A DNA stretch of 64,000 bases from Ruminococcus sp. AF41-9 (lineage in GTDB: Bacteria; Bacillota; Clostridia; Lachnospirales; Lachnospiraceae), in assembly GCF_003477525.1 (NCBI RefSeq), contig NZ_QUDO01000021.1, forward strand, positions 1 through 64,000. Reading direction: 5' to 3'. Below the pieces are notes generated by a model. It was not told where the DNA came from, made no database searches, and was given only the letters and a program-made list of their open reading frames with translations. This document shows positions 49,576 to 58,166 of this stretch, piece by piece. Made by a program: the position numbers and the translations under genes. Each line of letters starts with the position of its first letter. Position 1 is the first letter of the stretch.

Positions 49576-49599
49576 ATGCGGCAAGGTATTCTTAAATAA
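49576..49599 (+). CDS. tet(O) leader peptide
   Basis: MRQGILK, seven residues from ATG 49576 behind AAGGAG. The same leader arrangement precedes tet(M) in Tn916. Its coding sequence (GTATTCTTAAA) can pair with TTTAAGAATAC at 49678-49688, so ribosome position on the leader can alter RNA folding. Confidence 0.6.
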   Translation: MRQGILK

Positions 49600-49751
49600 A
49601 CTGTCAATTTGATAGTGGGAACAAAAAGTAGCAGTCTCGTTTCACTTTTAATATGGGGCTTAGTTTTTTGTACCCAGTTTAAGAATACTTTTATCATGTA
49701 ATTTTATATGCCCGAAAACATATAAGTGTTTTGGGGCTATTGGAGTTATTT

Positions 49752-49786
49752 ACCCAGTGATAGGAGTATTTATCACTGGGTATTTT
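49752..49786 (+). terminator. Attenuator hairpin upstream of tet(O)
   Basis: A perfect 11-bp stem (ACCCAGTGATA at 49752-49762 and TATCACTGGGT at 49771-49781) followed by ATTTTT, 40 bases before the tet(O) ATG. It closely resembles the attenuator upstream of tet(M) in Tn916, where slowed translation under tetracycline allows read-through. Confidence 0.75.
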
Positions 49787-49823
49787 TATGCCCTTTTTTG
49801 GGTGTTGATAGGAGGAAAATCAC

Positions 49824-51743
49824 ATGAAAATAATTAACTTAGGCATTCTGGCTCACGTTGACGCAGGAAAGACAACATTAACGGAAAGTTTATTGTATAC
49901 CAGTGGTGCAATTGCAGAACTAGGGAGCGTAGATGAAGGCACAACAAGGACAGATACAATGAATTTGGAGCGTCAAAGGGGAATCACTATCCAGACAGCA
50001 GTGACATCTTTTCAGTGGGAGGATGTAAAAGTCAACATTATAGATACGCCAGGCCATATGGATTTTTTGGCGGAAGTATACCGTTCTTTATCCGTATTAG
50101 ACGGAGCAGTATTATTAGTTTCTGCAAAGGATGGCATACAGGCACAGACCCGTATACTGTTTCATGCACTACAGACAATGAAGATTCCGACAATTTTTTT
50201 CATCAATAAAATTGACCAAGAGGGGATTGATTTGCCAATGGTATATCGAGAAATGAAAGCAAAGCTTTCTTCGGAAATTATAGTGAAGCAAAAGGTTGGG
50301 CAGCATCCCCATATAAATGTAACGGACAATGACGATATGGAACAGTGGGATGCGGTAATTATGGGAAACGATGAACTATTAGAGAAATATATGTCAGGGA
50401 AACCGTTTAAAATGTCAGAACTGGAACAGGAAGAAAACAGGAGATTCCAAAACGGAACGTTATTTCCCGTTTATCACGGAAGCGCTAAAAACAATCTGGG
50501 GATTCGGCAGCTTATAGAAGTGATTGCCAGTAAATTTTATTCATCAACGCCTGAAGGTCAATCTGAACTATGCGGGCAGGTTTTTAAGATTGAATATTCA
50601 GAGAAAAGGCGGCGTTTTGTTTATGTGCGTATATATAGCGGAACATTGCATTTGAGGGATGTTATTAGAATATCTGAAAAAGAGAAAATAAAAATCACAG
50701 AGATGTGTGTTCCGACAAACGGTGAATTATATTCATCCGATACAGCCTGCTCTGGTGATATTGTAATTTTACCAAATGATGTTTTGCAGCTAAACAGTAT
50801 TTTGGGGAACGGAATACTGTTGCCGCAGAGAAAATTTATTGAAAATCCTCTCCCTATGCTCCAAACAACGATTGCAGTAAAGAAATCTGAACAGCGGGAA
50901 ATATTGCTTGGGGCACTTACAGAAATTTCAGATGGCGACCCTCTTTTAAAATATTATGTGGATACTACAACGCATGAGATTATACTTTCTTTTTTGGGGA
51001 AAGTGCAGATGGAAGTCATTTGTGCCATCCTTGAGGAAAAATATCATGTGGAGGCAGAAATAAAAGAGCCTACTGTTATATATATGGAAAGACCGCTTAG
51101 AAAAGCAGAATATACCATCCACATAGAAGTCCCGCCAAATCCTTTCTGGGCTTCTGTCGGGTTGTCCATAGAGCCGCTCCCTATTGGAAGCGGAGTGCAG
51201 TATGAAAGCAGAGTTTCACTTGGATATTTAAATCAATCGTTCCAAAATGCGGTTATGGAGGGGGTTCTTTATGGCTGCGAGCAGGGGCTGTATGGATGGA
51301 AAGTGACAGACTGTAAAATCTGTTTTGAATATGGATTGTATTATAGTCCTGTAAGTACCCCCGCAGACTTTCGGCTGCTTTCCCCTATCGTATTGGAGCA
51401 GGCTTTAAAAAAAGCAGGGACAGAACTATTAGAGCCATATCTCCACTTTGAAATTTATGCACCGCAGGAATATCTCTCACGGGCGTATCATGATGCTCCA
51501 AGGTATTGTGCAGATATTGTAAGTACTCAGATAAAGAATGACGAGGTCATTCTGAAAGGAGAAATCCCTGCTAGATGTATTCAAGAATACAGGAACGATT
51601 TAACTTATTTCACAAATGGGCAGGGAGTCTGCTTGACAGAGTTAAAAGGATACCAGCCAGCTATTGGTAAATTTATTTGCCAACCCCGCCGCCCGAATAG
51701 CCGTATAGATAAGGTTCGGCATATGTTCCACAAGTTAGCTTAA
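49824..51743 (+). CDS. tet(O): Tetracycline resistance ribosomal protection protein Tet(O)
   Basis: A 639-residue EF-G-like GTPase. The G1 motif is at residues 10-18 (AHVDAGKTT), DTPGHMDF near 74-81 is G3, and NKID near 128-131 is G4; the C-terminal domains include [14 protein letters not shown]. It binds the ribosome and dislodges tetracycline from the A site using GTP. The sequence follows Tet(O) as I remember it throughout and differs clearly from Tet(W) and Tet(M), including the middle third, so I see no sign of an O/32/O or O/W mosaic. The start is ATG 49824 behind TAGGAGG. Intact and flanked by a strong promoter and attenuator, so probably functional. Confidence 0.95.
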   Translation: MKIINLGILAHVDAGKTTLTESLLYTSGAIAELGSVDEGTTRTDTMNLERQRGITIQTAVTSFQWEDVKVNIIDTPGHMDFLAEVYRSLSVLDGAVLLVSAKDGIQAQTRILFHALQTMKIPTIFFINKIDQEGIDLPMVYREMKAKLSSEIIVKQKVGQHPHINVTDNDDMEQWDAVIMGNDELLEKYMSGKPFKMSELEQEENRRFQNGTLFPVYHGSAKNNLGIRQLIEVIASKFYSSTPEGQSELCGQVFKIEYSEKRRRFVYVRIYSGTLHLRDVIRISEKEKIKITEMCVPTNGELYSSDTACSGDIVILPNDVLQLNSILGNGILLPQRKFIENPLPMLQTTIAVKKSEQREILLGALTEISDGDPLLKYYVDTTTHEIILSFLGKVQMEVICAILEEKYHVEAEIKEPTVIYMERPLRKAEYTIHIEVPPNPFWASVGLSIEPLPIGSGVQYESRVSLGYLNQSFQNAVMEGVLYGCEQGLYGWKVTDCKICFEYGLYYSPVSTPADFRLLSPIVLEQALKKAGTELLEPYLHFEIYAPQEYLSRAYHDAPRYCADIVSTQIKNDEVILKGEIPARCIQEYRNDLTYFTNGQGVCLTELKGYQPAIGKFICQPRRPNSRIDKVRHMFHKLA

Positions 51744-51794
51744 CAGCTTGCAAAAGTCATATAAAATGAGATTTGAAAGGATTAGAGACTAATT

Positions 51795-51968
51795 ATGATG
51801 AAATGCGAATGGATATTGTGTCCTGTTTGTGGGAACAAAACCCGTAATAAAATTAGGAAGGACACTGTTTTGGAGAATTATCCCCTTTATTGTCCAAAAT
51901 GCAGACAAGAAAGATTGATTAAAGTTGACAACTTGAAGATAACTGTCATCAAAGAGCCAGACGCTTAA
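51795..51968 (+). CDS. Cysteine-rich KTR-domain small protein
   Basis: A 57-residue zinc-ribbon-like protein: MMKCEWILCPVCGNKTRNKI, then YPLYCPKCRQERLIKV. Two CPxC pairs and the KTR signature identify the Cys-rich KTR family, which frequently follows tet(M), tet(O) and similar genes in Clostridia and streptococcal elements. It lies 51 bp after tet(O) and before a terminator, so it is probably cotranscribed. Function unknown; a nucleic-acid-binding zinc ribbon is likely. Confidence 0.8.
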   Translation: MMKCEWILCPVCGNKTRNKIRKDTVLENYPLYCPKCRQERLIKVDNLKITVIKEPDA

Positions 51969-51973
51969 GACGC

Positions 51974-52020
51974 AGAGCCGATGAAATTGTGGAACAATTC
52001 ACGAATCATCGGCTCTTTTT
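51974..52020 (+). terminator. Terminator of the tet(O) transcript
   Basis: A perfect 11-bp stem AGAGCCGATGA / TCATCGGCTCT (51974-51984 with 52006-52016) followed by TTTT. Confidence 0.85.
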
Positions 52021-52458
52021 GTTTCGTATTTGAAAGAACAAACTCACCAAATAAAAAAAACGATATTCGGGTGGGTTATTTTGTTATACCCTAAATTACC
52101 CTCTGAATTTGTTTTTAAATTTGGAGGGATTTTTTTATGTCCTTTTTTCGGGCAGTTATCTATCTGCTCATACGAAGCAAAATTTATCAATACATAGCAT
52201 ATCAGAGAACGGCAGGAAACCAGTTAAAAAAATTTCTGCCTATGCAACGGCACTTCCTGCCTTGAATGTAGAAGTACAATCTCCATACAACAGAATTAAT
52301 ATTTCCCATAACCGTAAAGGTCATAGAGCCTTTGCGGTTTTTCTTTTGTCGATTTTTGTTGGAAAGTGCCATAGGGCTATTAGTGGTGTTAGGTGTCGTT
52401 CGCCACCTCTCCATCTGGATTTTGAACATTTCAAAAATTCAGATGGGAGGTACTTACA
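52021..52458 (+). other. Gene-poor leader before the sigma-like genes
   Basis: About 440 bp without a convincing gene. A weak frame starts at 52109 but has no ribosome site or family match. A hairpin at 52310-52339 (AACCG-T-AAAGG with CCTTT-G-CGGTT) followed by TTTCTTTT looks like a terminator or attenuator. GGGAGG at 52445 belongs to the next gene. Confidence 0.5.
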
Positions 52459-52968
52459 GTGAAATACGCACCGAGAAAGGTATATATCAAGGAAAGCGGC
52501 AGATATGTGGAACTGTCCTATACGGATTTCTGCCGCCGCAGGGAATCCGACCAGACCTATATGGACAAGCTGTTTATCCCCATTCAAGGCTGTCTGCTTG
52601 AAGTCGTGAGGGAGCAATACACGGACTTCTACCGAGATAAGGAACGGTGGCGTTATCTGAAAAAATTAGATACGAAGAACAGCCTGCTTTCTCTGGATGG
52701 ATTTACGGACAGCGAGGGGAAGCCTTTAGACTTTATCGCTGATGAAGCGGCAGACATTGCGGAAACCGTTGTCAATGCGGTTATGGTGGACAGGCTGAAA
52801 GCCGCCCTGCCTTTGCTGTCGGATAGTGAACAGGAATTGATACAGGCAATCTTTTTTGACGGACTTTCTGAGCGTGAAGTCGGGGCGAGGTTCGGCATAA
52901 CCCAGAGCGTTGTGAACAAACGCAAAGCCAGAATCCTAAGAAAACTAAGAAAGATAATAGAAAATTAA
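52459..52968 (+). CDS. Sigma-70-like regulator 1
   Basis: A 169-residue protein from GTG 52459 behind GGGAGGT. The C-terminal third (LLSDSEQELIQAIFFDGLSE, then REVGARFGITQSVVNKRKAR) is a sigma region 4-type HTH; the N-terminal part is less clear (YVELSYTDFCRRRESDQ). Such small sigma-like proteins are typical of Clostridia mobilizable transposons and may direct transcription of the mobilization genes. It is the first of three in a row, each with its own ribosome site. Confidence 0.75.
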   Translation: MKYAPRKVYIKESGRYVELSYTDFCRRRESDQTYMDKLFIPIQGCLLEVVREQYTDFYRDKERWRYLKKLDTKNSLLSLDGFTDSEGKPLDFIADEAADIAETVVNAVMVDRLKAALPLLSDSEQELIQAIFFDGLSEREVGARFGITQSVVNKRKARILRKLRKIIEN

Positions 52969-53062
52969 AATTTAAGGCGTTCAGCCCCTTGTTTTTTCCT
53001 TTGGGAAAATGAGGGGGTTTTTCTCTGCCCTCTCAATCAATTCTGATTGGAGGAAAAGAAGC

Positions 53063-53494
53063 ATGGCATATAACCACGGACGGGAGGACAGGAAATGGCG
53101 TATCTGGAAAGAAGCGGAGGAAAAGCTGCTGCGTGAGTGCGGCGTTGATGAAGCGACCATTGAGCAGATACGCATTGCGGACAGGGCAGACTTCAATTCC
53201 AACAGGCGGTTTTACCGATGGACGAATGACATTGCGGAATACCTTGAGGACATGGCAGACAGGGAGCGGCAGACGGAAGTGGGTACGGTTGCGGAGTTAC
53301 TGGACGAGATTGAGAGCGAAAATCTCTATCAAGTATTAGTCGCGGTGGACGGGCGTACCTTGAAAATCGTCCTGCTGAAAATGCAGGGGTATTCCACAAA
53401 GGAGATTGCCCCGCTCGTGCATTTGACGACTGGTGCCATCTATGCGAGGTTAGACCATCTGCGGAAGAAGCTACGAAAATTTTATAGCGTCTAA
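53063..53494 (+). CDS. Sigma-70-like regulator 2
   Basis: A 143-residue protein; ATG 53063 follows TTGGAGGAA. The N-terminus is charged (REDRKWRIWKEAEEKLLREC). Region 4-like HTH is at about residues 95-140 (LKIVLLKMQGYSTKEIAPLV, then HLTTGAIYARLDHLRKKLRK). It probably binds promoter DNA as a sigma-like or phage-type activator. Regulatory target unknown. Confidence 0.72.
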   Translation: MAYNHGREDRKWRIWKEAEEKLLRECGVDEATIEQIRIADRADFNSNRRFYRWTNDIAEYLEDMADRERQTEVGTVAELLDEIESENLYQVLVAVDGRTLKIVLLKMQGYSTKEIAPLVHLTTGAIYARLDHLRKKLRKFYSV

Positions 53495-53570
53495 AACAGC
53501 CTGCCGTCCTGCGGGCTACTGGGTGAGGGATGGAAATCCCCTCACTTATTTTTTGCAGGAGGCAAGCGGG

Positions 53571-54044
53571 ATGGCATACAGAGTTAAGGCGTACACGCTT
53601 CGGGAGGAATCCACGGAAAGCGGCACAAGGTATTTTATCAGCTTTAAGGACGGGCAGGGCAAATCCCACGAGTTGGAAGTGTCGGAACAGTTCTTTATGG
53701 AGTTTCGGCAGATGGAACGCAGGAACAGGAATCTCCTCCAATGGGACGAGCGGCACAGGGAGTTTTCGGAAGTATGGGACGAAACGCTGAACAGGCGGGC
53801 GTTGAAGCTGCCTAAGAGCATAGAGGAACAAATGATTGAGGCAGAACGGGCAGAACTGCTCTGTAAGGCGGTTGACGGACTGCCAGAGATACAAAGGCGG
53901 CGTTTCCTGCTCTACTACGAGTATGAGTTCAATTTTTACCAAATCGCCGCTATGGAGCATTGCACCGCTTCGGCAATACAGAAATCTGTTGCGATTGCAA
54001 AGGAGAAAGTAAAGGCGGAAATGAGGAAGTATCTCCAACCGTGA
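53571..54044 (+). CDS. Sigma-70-like regulator 3
   Basis: A 157-residue protein from ATG 53571 (GCAGGAGG upstream). It begins MAYRVKAYTLREESTESGTR and has an HTH at about residues 105-150 (LPEIQRRRFLLYYEYEFNFY, then QIAAMEHCTASAIQKSVAIA). This is the ArpU/sigma-like type often found in phage and IME regulation. The three adjacent sigma-like genes differ in sequence and are not recent duplicates. Confidence 0.72.
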   Translation: MAYRVKAYTLREESTESGTRYFISFKDGQGKSHELEVSEQFFMEFRQMERRNRNLLQWDERHREFSEVWDETLNRRALKLPKSIEEQMIEAERAELLCKAVDGLPEIQRRRFLLYYEYEFNFYQIAAMEHCTASAIQKSVAIAKEKVKAEMRKYLQP

Positions 54045-54156
54045 CCGACACCGCCCGAAAAAGAAATCTGTTTTTTATTTGTGTGGGATTGGCGGCATTA
54101 CATACTCTCACTTTTTCTTCGTGGGAGTAAATCTATTTTTAAGGAGGTCAACGCCT

Positions 54157-54243
54157 ATGTGCAACGAAAACAAAAACACCGCCCGAAAGGAGGAAAGCCA
54201 TGCAGAAGTTACAGACAGTCAACGCCGAAACGCTCCTTTATGA
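54157..54243 (+). CDS. Small ORF coupled to the ATPase gene
   Basis: A 28-residue reading frame (MCNENKNTARKEESHAEVTD, then SQRRNAPL) with a strong AAGGAGGT 9 bases upstream. It contains the ribosome site of the next gene (AAAGGAGG at 54185) and overlaps its first 14 codons. It may only serve translational coupling. Confidence 0.35.
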   Translation: MCNENKNTARKEESHAEVTDSQRRNAPL

Positions 54244-55230
54244 ACCGCTTGAGAAGCCGTCCTTTGTGGTGGACAGCCTTATCCCCACAGGCTTGTCGCT
54301 GTTCTGCGGCTCACAGAAGATAGGAAAGAGCTGGCTCATGCTGAAGCTATGTTTATGCGTGTCGCAGGGACTTCCCTTGTGGGATATGCCGACAATGGAG
54401 GCGACGTGCTTTACCTCTGCCTTGAGGACACGTTCTGCCGTATACAGGACAGGCTGTTCCGATTGACGAACGAAGCGAGCAGGCGGCTTCACTTTGCCGT
54501 GGCAAGCTGCAAGCTGTCAGACGGTCTTATCGTGCAGCTTGAAGATTATCTGAAAGATTACCCAAACAGCAGGCTTATTGTCATTGACACTTTGCAGAAA
54601 GTCCGTACAGCTTCAAAAGACAATGCCTACGCAAGCGACTATGGGGACATCTCACTAATCAAAGACTTTGCCGACAGGCATTCATTGGCGGTCATTGTCG
54701 TACACCACATCCGAAAGCAGAATGACAGCGATGTGTTCAACAAGGTGTCTGGGACGACAGGCTTAACGGGGAGTGCGGACGCTACCTTTGTTCTGGAAAA
54801 GGAGAAACGGGCATCCGACACCGCCAAGCTGTATGTGACGGGCAGGGACACGCCCTATCAGGAATACACGCTGCGTTTCCGTGATTGCAGTTGGGAACTT
54901 GTGGAGAGAAAAACGCAGGAGCAGCTTGCGAAAGAAACGATACCAGACGTCCTTTTTCGGTTGGTGGATTTTATGAGGGATAAGGAAGAATGGGCAGGCA
55001 CGGCAACGGAGCTGTTAGCCGCTATGAGGGAAACGGAAACCATACCCACGGTGATTACGAAATGGCTCAATGAATACCGCACCACATTTTTAAATGAGAA
55101 CCATATCGTTTATCAGTACAGCCGCAAAAAACACGGCAGGCAGATTTCGCTTGCAAAGCGGGCGGGTGACAGCGGTGACGGTGGTGACAGCGATATTGGG
55201 ATACCCCCTGTTACTGTCATTGACGCTTAA
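54200..55230 (+). pseudogene. RepA-like RecA-fold ATPase, single-base frameshift
   Basis: ATG 54200 (AAAGGAGGAAAGCC upstream) reads a Walker A motif (FCGSQKIGKSWLML) and then loses frame at about 54402. Adding one G to ATGGAGGCGACG gives TMEGDVLYLCLEDTFCRIQD and an open frame to 55230. The later part has Walker B (LIVIDTLQKVRT), VIVVHHIRKQND and GSADATFVLEKEK, typical of hexameric RepA/RSF1010-type helicases. It should act in replication of the excised transposon. Its last 22 codons coincide with a 45-bp DNA repeat. Confidence 0.8.
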
Positions 55231-55705
55231 AGCCGTGTAAAGCTGGCGACTCTGCCCTGCGGGTGACAGCGGTGACGGCGGTGACAGTGATTTTAGGATA
55301 CCCTGCCGCTGTCATCCCTGCGGGAGAACACCCCGTAAACGCAAAGTGCAGGCGTAGGATTTACCCGCCCTTTTCGGCGTGTAAAACCACCCCTGCGGTC
55401 AGAAAAATCCTTCCGATTTTTCCGACTGCGTTTACAGGGTGTAACACACTACACTTTGCCCTGCAAAGTCGTGTGCCAGACGTTCCCTCTGGACTCCCTT
55501 ATGGCAGGTCTTACGCCCTGCTTATCCTACGCTCCACGCTTCGGATAAAAGAATGGCAGCATGACGGTGACGGCTCTTGCGAGGGGGTATTCCAAAAACA
55601 CCGTCATCATCGACATGACCGTCATGCAGGGAATAAGGGTGACAGTTGAGGCAGTCGGTAGGGGGTATCCCAAAACTGCTGTCACCGCCGTCACCGCTGT
55701 CACCC
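55164..55705. repeat. 45-bp repeat family flanking the MobV oriT
   Basis: Direct copies at 55164-55208 and 55261-55305, an inverted copy at 55661-55705 and a weaker inverted copy near 55582-55632. Each starts GGGTGACAGCGGTGACGG and ends in GGGATACCC or similar. Copies 1 and 4 match at about 41 of 45 positions as inverted partners 450 bp apart. They could be protein-binding iterons or a large cruciform around oriT. Confidence 0.7.
55442..55469 (-). other. oriT: oriT of the tet(O) transposon (MobV-type nic site)
   Basis: The minus strand reads TAGTGTGTTA at 55451-55442, the nic sequence known from pMV158 (TAGTGTG/TTA). A perfect hairpin ACTTTGC-cct-GCAAAGT lies immediately beside it at 55453-55469, the usual layout of MobV origins (RSA sites). 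It lies 280 bp upstream of the MobV relaxase. Confidence 0.85.
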
Positions 55706-55746
55706 AAAGGGCAGTTTACCCGCCGAAGAAAGGAAGATGATGAATT

Positions 55747-56712
55747 ATGCCCTATGCAATCCTGCGTTTCCAGAAACGCAAAGCGGGCGGCGTTGCGGCT
55801 TGCGAACGCCACAACGAGCGTAAAAAAGAAGCCTATAAAAGCAATCCAGATATAGATATGGAACGCTCGAAAGATAACTACCATCTTGTGAATCCGCCGA
55901 GGTACACCTACAAGAAAGAGATTAACCGCATGGTAGCCGAAGCAGGGTGCAGGACGAGGAAAGATAGCGTGATGATGGTGGAAACGCTTATCACGGCTTC
56001 GCCAGAATTTATGAACAGCCTGCCGCCCAAAGAACAGAAAGCGTATTTTACGATGGCTCTGGATTTCATTTCAGAGCGTGTCGGGGAGAAAAATATCCTC
56101 TCCGCAGTCGTCCACATGGACGAGAGAACGCCGCATATGCACCTCTGTTTTGTGCCGATTACACCAGACAATAAGCTGTCTGCCAAAACAATTTTAGGCA
56201 ATCAAAAGAGCCTGTCCGAATGGCAGACCGCCTACCATGAGCGGATGTCCTCACGGTGGAATCAGCTTGAAAGAGGTCAGTCCTCAATGGAAACGAAGCG
56301 GAAACATGTCCCCACATGGCTCTATAAGTTGGGCGGCAGGCTTGATAAACAGTATGAGGAAATTGTGTCTGCACTGTCCGACATCAACGCCTTTAATGCA
56401 GGGAAGAAGCGTGACAAGGCTCTGGAACTGATTGCGGCATGGCTCCCAGACGTGGAGAAATTCTCAAAGGAAATCAGTAAGCAGAGTGCCTATATCAATA
56501 GCCTAAAGGAGCAAATCGGGCAGGAATCAGACTATGCGGGGCGTATGCGTGATGAAAAGTATGAGCAGGAACTAAAGGTGCAGAAAGCGAACCAGAAGAT
56601 ATTTGAGTTGCAGAGAACCAACGAGCAGATGGGGCGGCTGCTCTCAAAGATACCGCCCGAAGTGTTGGAAGAATTGCAGAAAAACCATAAAAGCAGAGCG
56701 AAAGAAAGGTAG
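55747..56712 (+). CDS. mobV: MobV-family relaxase (Pre/Mob, TnpZ-like)
   Basis: A 321-residue relaxase starting at ATG 55747 (MPYAILRFQKRKAGGVAACE). MobV hallmarks are visible: a motif-1 region DNYHLVNPPRYTY, and the His-rich metal motif HMDERTPHMHLCFVPI at about residues 122-137 (HxDExTPHxH), then a helical C-terminus with a coiled coil. It should nick at the TAGTGTG/TTA site upstream and lead single-strand transfer through a co-resident ICE channel. This matches TnpZ of Tn4451. Intact. Confidence 0.92.
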   Translation: MPYAILRFQKRKAGGVAACERHNERKKEAYKSNPDIDMERSKDNYHLVNPPRYTYKKEINRMVAEAGCRTRKDSVMMVETLITASPEFMNSLPPKEQKAYFTMALDFISERVGEKNILSAVVHMDERTPHMHLCFVPITPDNKLSAKTILGNQKSLSEWQTAYHERMSSRWNQLERGQSSMETKRKHVPTWLYKLGGRLDKQYEEIVSALSDINAFNAGKKRDKALELIAAWLPDVEKFSKEISKQSAYINSLKEQIGQESDYAGRMRDEKYEQELKVQKANQKIFELQRTNEQMGRLLSKIPPEVLEELQKNHKSRAKER

Positions 56713-56720
56713 ATATGTGA

Positions 56721-57575
56721 ATGAAGAAACAGGATTTTAAGGTGTTAAAGACCAAAGACTTGTACCCGTTTCCCGACAATCCGTTTCATGTGGCAGAGGA
56801 TGAAACGCTGTCAGAATTAGCGGAAAGCATCAAGGAATTTGGCATTGTCACGCCGATAATCACACGCCCGAAAGAGGACGGGAACGGCTATGAAGTGATT
56901 GCAGGGCAGCGGCGTGTCCGTGCGTCTGAACTTGCAGGGATAAATACCGTGCCTGCGTTTGTCCTGCCCTTAGACCGTGACCGAGCCATCATCACCCTTG
57001 TAGACAGTAATTTACAGCGTGAGAATATCCTGCCATCAGAGCGGGCGTTTGCCTACAAGATGAAATCCGAAGCCATGAAGCGGCAGGGTTTCCGCACAGA
57101 CTTAACCTCGTCACAAGTTGTGACGAAGTTGCGGACGGACGACAAGGTGGCACAGGGCTTCGGCGTAGGCAGGATGACCGTACAAAGATTTATCCGTTTG
57201 ACGGAACTGATACCGCCGATTTTGCGGATGGTGGACGAGGGGAAAATCGCCCTCACGCCTGCGGTGGAACTGTCCTTTTTGAAGAAAGACGAGCAGGAAA
57301 ACCTCTTTGCCACGATGGAGAGCGAAGAAGCAACGCCCTCACTCTCACAGGCACAGCGGATGAAAAGCCTAAGCCAGAGCGGGCGGCTTGACATGGATAC
57401 GATATTTGCAATTATGACGGAGGAAAAGGGAAACCAGAAAGAAACCTTGAAAATCAACACAAGCAAGCTGAAAAAGTATTTTCCGAAGAACACAACGCCG
57501 AAGCAGATGGAGGAAACCATCATTAAACTTTTGGAGCGTGAATTGCAGAGGAAACGGGGCAGGGACAGCCGCTAA
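56721..57575 (+). CDS. ParB/RepB-like partition protein
   Basis: A 284-residue protein 8 bp after the relaxase gene. It has the ParB nuclease-like domain (KDLYPFPDNPFHVAEDE; VIAGQRRVRASELAG), box II (ENILPSERAFAYKMKSEAM) and an HTH (VGRMTVQRFIRLTELIPP), and the C-terminus KYFPKNTTPKQMEETIIKLL. ParB-like proteins without a partner ParA occur in Tn4451-like elements; here it may control replication or gene expression rather than segregation. It shares architecture with the frameshifted ICE ParB at 8561 but not close sequence identity. Confidence 0.85.
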   Translation: MKKQDFKVLKTKDLYPFPDNPFHVAEDETLSELAESIKEFGIVTPIITRPKEDGNGYEVIAGQRRVRASELAGINTVPAFVLPLDRDRAIITLVDSNLQRENILPSERAFAYKMKSEAMKRQGFRTDLTSSQVVTKLRTDDKVAQGFGVGRMTVQRFIRLTELIPPILRMVDEGKIALTPAVELSFLKKDEQENLFATMESEEATPSLSQAQRMKSLSQSGRLDMDTIFAIMTEEKGNQKETLKINTSKLKKYFPKNTTPKQMEETIIKLLERELQRKRGRDSR

Positions 57576-57620
57576 TCTTCTCTTTTCGGGAGGTAAATGC
57601 AGAAAATTGAGGTATGAAGA

Positions 57621-57851
57621 ATGAAAGAAATCCAGTATGAGATTGTAAAGGAAATCGCCGTATTGTCTAAGGGCGACAGCGGCTACACAAAAGAAATCAA
57701 TCTTATCTCATGGAACGGAAGAGAGCCGAAATATGACATCCGCAGCTTTTCCCCGAACCGTGAGAAGTGCGGAAAGGGTATCACGTTGAACGCTGATGAA
57801 GCAGCAGCACTCCTTGAAGCATTACAGAAAGAAGTAAACAGCGGGGATTGA
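57621..57851 (+). CDS. YdbC/PC4-like single-stranded nucleic-acid-binding protein
   Basis: A 76-residue protein: KEIQYEIVKEIAVLSKGDSG, then LISWNGREPKYDIRSF and a C-terminal helix (LNADEAAALLEALQKEV). This matches the YdbC family, which has a PC4-type ssDNA-binding fold. Next to a relaxase, a role in protecting or handling single-stranded transfer DNA is plausible but inferred. Confidence 0.8.
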   Translation: MKEIQYEIVKEIAVLSKGDSGYTKEINLISWNGREPKYDIRSFSPNREKCGKGITLNADEAAALLEALQKEVNSGD

Positions 57852-57920
57852 TGGTATCTGATTGACAGGGCGGGGCGTTTCCAGACGTTCTCCTGCCCTG
57901 TCTGGAAGGAAGATTTAAGT

Positions 57921-58112
57921 ATGGGCGAGGATAAGAAAGCAGATAAAAAGAGAAAGCGTATCGTGCCGAAAGCACCAGTTCAGATGATAATCAGCCGTGA
58001 ATATGTCGGCACGCAGACAGTCACAGAAGCGTTTATCCCGATTATTTCCGAGGATATTCGGAAGAAGATTGCCGAGGGCGACACCTTCGACAATGAGGGG
58101 CTGTCCGCTTAG
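57921..58112 (+). CDS. Small basic conserved protein before the recombinase
   Basis: A 63-residue protein with ATG 57921 (GGAAGGAAG upstream), a Lys/Arg-rich start and then VQMIISREYVGTQTVTEAFI and a short helix. I recall homologues in the same position of other Clostridia transposons but no function. It ends 54 bp before the recombinase. Confidence 0.6.
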   Translation: MGEDKKADKKRKRIVPKAPVQMIISREYVGTQTVTEAFIPIISEDIRKKIAEGDTFDNEGLSA

Positions 58113-58166
58113 AATGTACGCAATGGAACATGAAAACAGATAGGACAGATATGGAGGTTTTACAGT

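Noticed and set aside
49824..51743. Mosaic tet(O/W) or tet(O/32/O) gene
   Set aside because: The whole protein, including the central third, follows Tet(O) as I recall it, with no block resembling Tet(W); an alignment would be needed for small patches.
52109..52462. 117-residue open frame before the sigma-like genes
   Set aside because: No ribosome site or family match, odd composition and an internal terminator-like hairpin; it ends over the start of the real gene at 52459.
55263..55649. 128-residue open frame between the ATPase and MobV genes
   Set aside because: It spans the 45-bp repeats and the oriT hairpin, lacks a ribosome site and resembles no family; the DNA is better explained as an origin region.
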